A stretch of 42,028 nt of DNA, from assembly GCA_021851875.1 (NCBI GenBank), contig JAJZQI010000017.1, positions 1 to 42,028 on the forward strand. The letters run 5' to 3'. Each line of letters opens with the position of its first letter. The first letter of the stretch is position 1. The notes under the pieces are model-generated. The model searched no databases, had not been told where the DNA came from, and saw nothing but the letters and a program-made list of their open reading frames with translations. Made by a program: the position numbers and the translations under genes. Origin of the DNA: Pseudomonadota bacterium. GTDB lineage: Bacteria; Pseudomonadota; Gammaproteobacteria; Burkholderiales; JAJZQI01. Positions 36,000 to 42,028 of this stretch are shown here, piece after piece.

Positions 36000-37430
36000 T
36001 TGCCAGCACACACAGCACAGCACGACGGCTTTTCCCGCTTGCCGTCAGTAGACAGGATTCTCGCCTTGCCGGGCAATGAGCCCTTGCTGGCCGAGTTCGG
36101 CAGGACGCTCGTGGTGCAGTCGGTGCGAGGAGAACTGCAGCGCTTACGCCAGCAGAGCGAAGCGGCTGTTTTGTCCCTGCCGCGCGAGCAACTCGAAACA
36201 TTCATCAGCGATCGGGTGAGATTCCTTCTCAGGCAAGGTTCCCAGCCTGCTTTACGCGCGGTCTTCAATCTTACCGGCACCGTGCTGCATACCAATCTCG
36301 GTCGCGCCCTGCTGCCGCAACAGGCGGTCGATGCCGTCATGCAAGCCATGTCGCGGCCCTGCAATCTGGAGTACGACCTGACTGACGGCCACCGCGGTGA
36401 TCGGGATGACCTGGTCGAGCCGCTGTTGCAGGAGCTCACCGGCGCCGCTGCCGCCACAGTGGTCAACAATAACGCCGCGGCGGTCTTCCTGGCACTCAAC
36501 AGTCTGGGTTTGCGCAAGGAAGTGGTCGTTTCGCGTGGCGAACTGGTCGAAATCGGCGGTTCCTTCAGGGTGCCGGACATCATGGCACGGGCAGGCTGCC
36601 GTCTGCGCGAAATTGGCACAACCAACCGCACCCACCTGCACGATTTTGAGCAGGCTATCGGGCCGCGTACGGCCATGCTGCTCAAGGTGCACACGAGCAA
36701 TTACGCCATTCAGGGCTTTACCAAAGCCGTGCCGGAGAGCGATCTCGCGGCACTTGCCCGGCGCCATGATGTACCCTTCATGGTTGATCTCGGCAGCGGC
36801 ACGCTGATCAACCTGCAAAAATGGGGTTTGCCGAAAGAGCCGACGCCGGAGGAAACGCTGGCGCAGGGTGCCGATGTGGTGACGTTTAGCGGCGATAAAC
36901 TGCTGGGCGGGCCGCAGTGTGGCATCATCGTTGGTCACGCCGATCTGATCAAGAAAATCAAAAAAAATCCGCTCAAACGGGCGCTGCGGGTTGATAAGAT
37001 GACCTTTGCTGCGCTGGAAGCCGTGCTTCGTCTCTATCGCGATCCGGATTCATTGAGTCAGACCCTGCCGGTGCTGCGTCTGCTGACGCGGCCTTTCGCT
37101 TCAATTCAGCAAACCGCGCAGATGGTCCTCCCCGTCATGCAGGCCCACTTGGCTGAGCAGGCCGCAGTCGGCTTGCGTCCCTGCTTGAGCCAGATCGGCA
37201 GCGGCTCCCTGCCGGTTGATCTGCTCCCCAGTCTGTGCGTTGCCATTGCCCCTTTGCAGAAAGGGCGGGGCGAGGGGGCCATGCTGAAAAAAATCGAACA
37301 GGCCTTTCGTGATTTGCCCGTTCCGGTTGTCGGCCGCATTAATGAAGGCGCGTTCTGTCTCGATATGCGCTGCCTCGAAACGGCCGGGGTGACCGAATTT
37401 ATCGAACAACTCGGGCAGTTGGCCATATGA
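36000..37430 (+). CDS. selA: L-seryl-tRNA(Sec) selenium transferase SelA
   Basis: A protein of 476 residues. The TTG at 36000 is the only start that keeps the conserved N-terminus ([10 protein letters not shown]); AAAGGA lies about 11 bases ahead. [63 protein letters not shown] and GTTNRTH are SelA hallmarks. K300 in [11 protein letters not shown] holds pyridoxal phosphate. It converts Ser-tRNA(Sec) to Sec-tRNA(Sec) using selenophosphate from SelD, whose gene is not in the window. The 117-base AT-rich gap upstream may hold a promoter; no clear element was seen. Confidence 0.96.
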   Translation: MPAHTAQHDGFSRLPSVDRILALPGNEPLLAEFGRTLVVQSVRGELQRLRQQSEAAVLSLPREQLETFISDRVRFLLRQGSQPALRAVFNLTGTVLHTNLGRALLPQQAVDAVMQAMSRPCNLEYDLTDGHRGDRDDLVEPLLQELTGAAAATVVNNNAAAVFLALNSLGLRKEVVVSRGELVEIGGSFRVPDIMARAGCRLREIGTTNRTHLHDFEQAIGPRTAMLLKVHTSNYAIQGFTKAVPESDLAALARRHDVPFMVDLGSGTLINLQKWGLPKEPTPEETLAQGADVVTFSGDKLLGGPQCGIIVGHADLIKKIKKNPLKRALRVDKMTFAALEAVLRLYRDPDSLSQTLPVLRLLTRPFASIQQTAQMVLPVMQAHLAEQAAVGLRPCLSQIGSGSLPVDLLPSLCVAIAPLQKGRGEGAMLKKIEQAFRDLPVPVVGRINEGAFCLDMRCLETAGVTEFIEQLGQLAI

Positions 37431-39334
37431 TCATCGGCACTGCAGGCCATATCGACCACGGCAAGACGTCGCTGGTGAAGGCATTGACCGGTGTTGATGC
37501 CGACCGTTTGAAAGAGGAAAAGGCCCGCGGCATTACCCTCGATCTGGGTTATGCCTATAAGCCGCTTGCGAACGGTGAAGTGCTGGGGTTTGTTGATGTT
37601 CCCGGACACGAAAAACTGATTCATAACATGCTCGCCGGCGCGACGGGTATCGACTTCGTGCTTTTGGTCATCGCTGCGGACGATGGTCCCATGCCGCAGA
37701 CGCGCGAACACCTGGCCATTCTTCAATTGCTCGGCTTGGCCAGAGGCGCCGTGGTGCTGAGCAAAATTGACCGAGTCTCCCCCGAGCGCCTCGCTGCCGC
37801 ACAGGCAGAAATAAGTGCCTTGTTGCGCGCGACGTCTTTACAGGACTCTCCCGTATTGGGTGTGTCTTCCGTTACCGGGCAGGGCATTGCAGAACTGCAG
37901 GCCTATCTGGAAAACCGGGCCGGGCAAACAACCTTAAGCCAGGGCGATGGCCATTTTCGTCTGGCGATCGATCGCGCATTTACACTCTCCGGCACCGGAA
38001 CCGTGGTCACCGGTACCGCCCACAGCGGACAGGTGAAAATTGGCGACAATTTGGTCATTTCGCCCAGCGGACTGCCGGTAAAGGTACGCGGCATTCACAC
38101 GCAGAACCAGCCGGCCGAGTCGGGCAGGGCAGGCCAGCGCTGCGCCATTAACATTACCGGCCAGCGCCTGCAAAAAGACGATATTGCTCGCGGCGATTGG
38201 GTACTGGCCGCCCCGGTTCATTCCCCTGTGCAGCGTTTCGATGTCCTGCTGCACATCGTTGCCACCGAGGAACGGGCCTTCCGTCACTGGACGCCCGTAC
38301 ACCTGCATATCGGCGCGCGCGACGTCATGGCGCGGGTGTCCCTGCTGCAGGGTGAAACTGTTCAGCCCGGGCAATCGGTTCTGGCGCAATTGGTTACCGA
38401 CCAGCCTGTCGGCACTCTGGCCGGGGATCGTTTCGTCTTGCGCGACCAGTCCGCTACACGGACGCTGGGCGGCGGGCAGGTGCTGGATATTTTTCCGCCC
38501 ACTCGCAACCGTCGTACCCCGGCCCGCCTTGCCCTGCTGCAACACTGCGCCGGCAATCATTTCGATGCAATCGTCGCCGCCCTGCTGGAGCAAAGCCCGA
38601 CGGGCGTCGATCTCAACCGGCTGGCAGTCAACTGGAACCGTTCCGGTGAAGACATGCAACAGCTGTACCCACACCCGCCCATGCGCGTTGTTAATACGGC
38701 CGCCACTTCGCTCGCCTTTGCCGAGCGTGCCTGGTTGCAATTGGGCGAGAGCATCGTCGCCGGCCTCACTCGTCTGCACGAACAGGAACCGGACAGCCTC
38801 GGAGCGGGTCGTGAACGCCTGCGGCGTTTGACCCAGCCAGCCCTGGCAGCCGAGGCCTTCAATCAGCAAATTGATGAGTTGCTGATTGAAGGCCGGCTGA
38901 CACAAAGCGGTCCCTGGCTGCACCTGCCCGGTCACAAGGTGAGATTAAGTTCTGTCGAGCAAGTCGACTGGGAAAAAATCCGCCCGCTGCTTGATCAGCA
39001 GCCATTCGAACCGCCGCGTGTGCGTGATATTGCCCGCAGCCTGCAGCAGGAAGAGAGCCGGGTGCGCCAGTTGCTCAAGCGCGTGGCCCGCACCGGTGAA
39101 GTCTATCTGGTTGCGCACGATCATTATTTCACCTGTCAGGCTGTCAGCCAGTTGGCGCAGATTGCCGGCAAACAGGCCAGGGATAGCGGCATGGTCAAGG
39201 CGGCCGAATTCCGCGACCTGATCGGCACCGGCCGCAAGCTGGCCATTCAGATACTGGAATTTTTCGATCGGACCGGCTTTACCCGCCGGACGGGCGACGA
39301 GCATCGGTTGCGGCAAAACGCGCCGATGCCATAA
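37427..39334 (+). CDS. selB: Selenocysteine-specific elongation factor SelB
   Basis: A protein of 635 residues whose ATG overlaps the selA stop (ATGA). The GTPase domain has GHIDHGKTS (G1), [14 protein letters not shown] (G3) and LSKID (G4). EF-Tu-like beta-barrel domains follow, and the C-terminal third is made of winged-helix repeats ([54 protein letters not shown]) that bind the SECIS hairpin. It delivers Sec-tRNA(Sec) to UGA in fdnG. Confidence 0.96.
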   Translation: MIIGTAGHIDHGKTSLVKALTGVDADRLKEEKARGITLDLGYAYKPLANGEVLGFVDVPGHEKLIHNMLAGATGIDFVLLVIAADDGPMPQTREHLAILQLLGLARGAVVLSKIDRVSPERLAAAQAEISALLRATSLQDSPVLGVSSVTGQGIAELQAYLENRAGQTTLSQGDGHFRLAIDRAFTLSGTGTVVTGTAHSGQVKIGDNLVISPSGLPVKVRGIHTQNQPAESGRAGQRCAINITGQRLQKDDIARGDWVLAAPVHSPVQRFDVLLHIVATEERAFRHWTPVHLHIGARDVMARVSLLQGETVQPGQSVLAQLVTDQPVGTLAGDRFVLRDQSATRTLGGGQVLDIFPPTRNRRTPARLALLQHCAGNHFDAIVAALLEQSPTGVDLNRLAVNWNRSGEDMQQLYPHPPMRVVNTAATSLAFAERAWLQLGESIVAGLTRLHEQEPDSLGAGRERLRRLTQPALAAEAFNQQIDELLIEGRLTQSGPWLHLPGHKVRLSSVEQVDWEKIRPLLDQQPFEPPRVRDIARSLQQEESRVRQLLKRVARTGEVYLVAHDHYFTCQAVSQLAQIAGKQARDSGMVKAAEFRDLIGTGRKLAIQILEFFDRTGFTRRTGDEHRLRQNAPMP

Positions 39335-39370
39335 AGGCGATTTTTGCTGTTAGTATGCTGTACAGAGTAT

Positions 39371-39467
39371 GGAAGAGATTCGTTCCCCGGTGGGGCGGCC
39401 GGACTTCAAATCCGGTAAGGGCTGTCAGTCGGTTCTTGGTGGGTTCGACTCCCACTCTCTTCCGCCA
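39371..39467 (+). tRNA. selC: tRNA-Sec (anticodon TCA)
   Basis: 97 bases including encoded CCA. The acceptor stem is 8 bp (GGAAGAGA/TCTCTTCC) with discriminator G, the anticodon stem CCGGA/TCCGG with loop CTTCAAA (TCA at 39406-39408), a long variable arm, and T loop GGGTTCGACTCCC. The 8-bp acceptor, long extra arm and TCA anticodon identify selC. It starts 36 bases after selB and may be co-transcribed. Confidence 0.97.
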
Positions 39468-39470
39468 TCA

Positions 39471-39498
39471 CTTGAAAACTTGCCATCACCCCCCAATA
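39471..39498 (+). promoter_or_regulatory. Heat-shock (sigma-32-type) promoter of htpG
   Basis: CTTGAAA (39471-39477), 13 bases, CCCCAATA (39491-39498). This matches the RpoH consensus CTTGAAA-N12-15-CCCCAT closely, and htpG is a standard RpoH target. It begins 4 bases after tRNA-Sec. Confidence 0.8.
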
Positions 39499-39545
39499 AT
39501 CTATCGCGTTTCGTTCAATAAATACCATTTGGAGTGAGTAAGGCA

Positions 39546-41414
39546 ATGAGTACCGCAGCACACAAGGAAACACTCGGTTTTCAGACCGAAGTCCAGCAAA
39601 TCCTGAAACTGATGATCCACTCCTTGTATAGCAACAAGGAAATTTTTCTGCGCGAGTTGATCTCCAACGCGTCCGATGCGGCCGACAAACTGCGCTTTGA
39701 GGGCTTGTCCGACGATGCCCTGTTCGAAGGCGACAGCGAACTGAAAATCCGCGTCAGCTACGACAGCGAAGCCAAAACCATCACCGTCAGCGACAACGGC
39801 ATCGGTATGAGCCGTGATGAAGTGGTGCGCAACATTGGCACCATCGCCAAATCCGGCACCAAGGAATTCATGCAGTCGCTCACCGGCGACCAGGCCAAAG
39901 ACGCCCATTTGATCGGTCAGTTCGGCGTGGGTTTCTATTCCGCCTTCATCGTGGCGGACAAAGTGACCTTGACCACCCGTCGTGCCGGTTTGGGTAAAGA
40001 GCATGGCGTACGTTGGGAATCTGCAGGCGAGGGTGACTACAGTATCGAAACAATTGAGCGCGCAGCGCGCGGCACCGAAATCGTCCTGCAGTTGCGCGAC
40101 GACGAGGCGGAACTGCTCAACGACTGGAAATTGCGCAACATTATCAAGAAGTACTCCGACCACATCACGCTGCCCATCGTGATGGCCGACAAGGACGGCA
40201 AGGAAGAAACCATCAACCAGGCTTCCGCCCTGTGGACCCGTGCCAAGAACGACATCACCCAGGAGCAGTACGACGAATTCTACAAACACGTATCGCACGA
40301 CTTCGAGCCGCCGCTCGCACACGTGCATGCCCGCGTGGAAGGCAAGCAGGAATACACGCAGCTGCTGTATATTCCGCAGCGCGCTCCTTTTGATATGTGG
40401 GACCGCGAAGCCCGTCACGGCATCAAACTCTACGTGCGCCGCGTGTTCATCATGGACGACGCCGAGCAGCTCATGCCCGCCTACATGCGTTTCGTGCGCG
40501 GCGTCATCGACTCCAGCGATCTGCCGCTGAACGTGTCGCGCGAAATCCTGCAGCACAGCAAGGACATCGACGCCATTCGCGCCGGTTCCGTCAAAAAAGT
40601 GCTGGGTCTGCTGGACGACATGGTCAGCAACGATAAAGAAAAGTACGCCACTTTCTGGAGCGAATTCGGCAAAGTGCTCAAGGAAGGTATCGTCGAAGAC
40701 TTCGCCAACCGCGACCGTATTGCCGCCTTGCTGCGCTTCTCCAGCACCACCGACGACGGGCAGACCGTTTCCTTCGACGACTACATCAGTCGCATGAAGG
40801 AGGGGCAGGACAAGATCTACTACATCACCGCGGACAGCCTGTCAGCCGCCAAATCCAGCCCGCATCTGGAAATCTTCCGCAAGAAAGATGTCGAAGTGCT
40901 GCTGCTCACCGATCGCATCGACGAATGGGTGGTCAGCCAGGTGCAGGAATTTGCCGGCAAGCAGCTGCAGTCCGTGGCCAAGGGTGGTCTGGACCTGGGT
41001 GCCTTGGAAGACGAACAGGAAAAAGAAGCCAAGGCTAAAGAAGCCGATGATTTCCGTGAACTGACCGACAAGGTAAAAGAATCCCTGGGCGATCAGGTGA
41101 AGGAGGTACGCATTACCCACCGCCTGACCGATTCTCCTGCCTGCCTGGTGAGCGACGAGCACGACATCAGCGGCAACCTGGAACGTATTCTCAAGCAGGC
41201 AGGCCAGAATGTACCGCAAACCAAACCGATTCTCGAACTTAACCCGACGCACCCGATTGTGGTTAAAATTAAGGCGGAAATCGGCAAGGAACGCTTCGCT
41301 GACTGGAGTCATATCCTGTTTGACCAGGCAACGCTTGCCGAAGGTGGTCAGCTGGAAGACCCTGCCGGTTTCGTGCAGCGTCTCAACGGTTTGATCCTTG
41401 CCCTGGGGCGGTAG
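39546..41414 (+). CDS. htpG: Chaperone HtpG (bacterial Hsp90)
   Basis: A protein of 622 residues from ATG 39546; a GTG at 39534 overlaps the probable ribosome site GGAG and is rejected. The GHKL ATPase motifs are [28 protein letters not shown] and [15 protein letters not shown]; the middle domain includes [18 protein letters not shown]; the C-terminal dimerisation domain ends [12 protein letters not shown]. It is an ATP-dependent cytoplasmic chaperone. Confidence 0.97.
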   Translation: MSTAAHKETLGFQTEVQQILKLMIHSLYSNKEIFLRELISNASDAADKLRFEGLSDDALFEGDSELKIRVSYDSEAKTITVSDNGIGMSRDEVVRNIGTIAKSGTKEFMQSLTGDQAKDAHLIGQFGVGFYSAFIVADKVTLTTRRAGLGKEHGVRWESAGEGDYSIETIERAARGTEIVLQLRDDEAELLNDWKLRNIIKKYSDHITLPIVMADKDGKEETINQASALWTRAKNDITQEQYDEFYKHVSHDFEPPLAHVHARVEGKQEYTQLLYIPQRAPFDMWDREARHGIKLYVRRVFIMDDAEQLMPAYMRFVRGVIDSSDLPLNVSREILQHSKDIDAIRAGSVKKVLGLLDDMVSNDKEKYATFWSEFGKVLKEGIVEDFANRDRIAALLRFSSTTDDGQTVSFDDYISRMKEGQDKIYYITADSLSAAKSSPHLEIFRKKDVEVLLLTDRIDEWVVSQVQEFAGKQLQSVAKGGLDLGALEDEQEKEAKAKEADDFRELTDKVKESLGDQVKEVRITHRLTDSPACLVSDEHDISGNLERILKQAGQNVPQTKPILELNPTHPIVVKIKAEIGKERFADWSHILFDQATLAEGGQLEDPAGFVQRLNGLILALGR

Positions 41415-41438
41415 GCAGTCATATGAACTGAGGCGGCT

Positions 41439-41639
41439 ATGGACGATATCACACGGTGTCGGCAGCGTTTGGTCGAAGTACAAATCGAGCACCGCGACCT
41501 GGATAGCGTCCTGGTCCACCTTGCCACGGCACAATACCCCGACGAACTGCAGGTTCGTCGCCTGAAAAAGCGCAAGCTGGCGCTCAAGGACGAAATAGAG
41601 CGCCTGCAGCGCATCCTGACACCGGATGAGCCGGCCTGA
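41439..41639 (+). CDS. Small YdcH-like (DUF465) coiled-coil protein
   Basis: A protein of 66 residues. A heptad-like chain, IEHRDLDSVLVHLATAQYPDELQVRRLKKRKLALKDEIERLQR, matches the YdcH/DUF465 pattern (helix, a short break with Pro, then LKKRKLALKDEI). Function is unknown. It starts 24 bases after htpG, perhaps in the same transcript. Confidence 0.8.
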   Translation: MDDITRCRQRLVEVQIEHRDLDSVLVHLATAQYPDELQVRRLKKRKLALKDEIERLQRILTPDEPA

Positions 41640-41676
41640 TTCCGACCAGTTTAGTTAAGGTAAAGCGAAATCAGTG

Positions 41677-41705
41677 TTGACAGGGGTCCGGTAACTCTGT
41701 AAGAT
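41677..41705 (+). promoter_or_regulatory. Sigma-70 promoter of initiator tRNA-Met
   Basis: TTGACA (41677-41682) and TAAGAT (41700-41705) are 17 bases apart; the mature tRNA begins 17 bases after the -10. Confidence 0.6.
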
Positions 41706-41721
41706 TCGGTTTCTCTGCTGA

Positions 41722-41798
<77 letters not shown>

Positions 41799-41852
41799 AC
41801 TCTTTGTGAGTTAAGTTTTCAGAGCTGGTTTTTTGAAGTTTGAAGCCAGCAA

Positions 41853-41878
41853 GTTTTAGAAAATAATTTTTCTAAAAC
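41853..41878. repeat. A/T-rich perfect inverted repeat upstream of the rRNA promoter
   Basis: gttttagaaaa (41853-41863) and ttttctaaaac (41868-41878) are separated by 4 bases. It lies directly upstream of the -35 at 41881, the place of an UP element, and could also terminate tRNA-Met transcripts, although no T run follows. Confidence 0.6.
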
Positions 41879-41880
41879 GC

Positions 41881-42028
41881 TTGCAAAAGATCGCAAGCAG
41901 CGTATAATTCGCACCTCTTCGATGCAAGCCTGAGGGTTTGTTGGGAAGTAAAACTGCTGATCTTTAAGAAATAGACGACCGATAAGTGTGGGCACTTGGT
42001 TGATTGACGGAATCGGTTTAGGCCGAAG
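41881..42028 (+). promoter_or_regulatory. rRNA operon promoter and leader (16S gene beyond the window)
   Basis: TTGCAA (41881-41886) and a perfect TATAAT (41903-41908), 16 bases apart. The leader contains TGATCTTTAAGA (41958-41969), a boxA-like antitermination signal, and gataagtgtgggcacttgg, which is typical of betaproteobacterial pre-16S leaders. No 16S sequence itself is inside the window. Confidence 0.75.

Overview
The window looks like a betaproteobacterial chromosome segment, moderately GC-rich. The reasons are the rRNA leader at the right end, CCA-encoded tRNAs, E. coli-like FdnGHI, SelA, SelB and YbiT proteins, and a CzcCBA-type efflux set. I cannot name the genus from sequence alone. 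Coding density is high and no insertion sequence, integrase, phage gene or CRISPR array was seen.

Layout. 1-8.5 kb: a Met/Gly-rich Spy-like periplasmic protein overlapping a PA0069-type radical SAM gene, a secreted alpha/beta hydrolase on the minus strand, then a three-gene RND metal-efflux operon (outer-membrane factor, adaptor, pump). 8.5-9 kb: a Gly-Cys-Leu tRNA operon on the minus strand with a clear promoter. 9-18.6 kb: ABC-F ATPase YbiT translationally coupled to a large hybrid histidine kinase, an NlpC/P60 hydrolase, UbiB, a chemoreceptor without a periplasmic sensor domain, and an MltB-like transglycosylase. 18.6-23.7 kb: SelO, a PAS-GGDEF-EAL c-di-GMP enzyme and glucokinase.

23.7-27.6 kb: molybdenum cofactor genes, moaA diverging from mobB-moeA-moaD-moaE-modE-like. 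A palindrome matching the ModE operator lies between the divergent starts. 27.6-30.2 kb: a DUF302 protein, a small Gln/Met-rich secreted protein with a strong terminator behind it, then crcB-DUF190-TSUP. 30.3-39.5 kb: a selenocysteine formate dehydrogenase module, fdnG (in-frame TGA plus SECIS hairpin), fdnH, fdnI, fdhE, selA, selB and tRNA-Sec. htpG follows, with a sigma-32-type promoter four bases after tRNA-Sec. The window ends with a YdcH-like gene, initiator tRNA-Met, and the promoter and leader of an rRNA operon whose 16S gene would start just beyond the edge.

How it fits together: the central theme is one molybdo-seleno-enzyme. FdnGHI needs the molybdopterin guanine dinucleotide made by the moa/mob/moe set, the selenocysteine inserted by SelA, SelB and tRNA-Sec, and the maturation factor FdhE. 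All of these sit within 16 kb. Missing from the window are selD, fdhD, moaC, moaB/mog, moeB, mobA and modABC. A second theme is signalling: the hybrid kinase and the c-di-GMP enzyme, 7 kb apart, share a recognisably homologous periplasmic sensor region.
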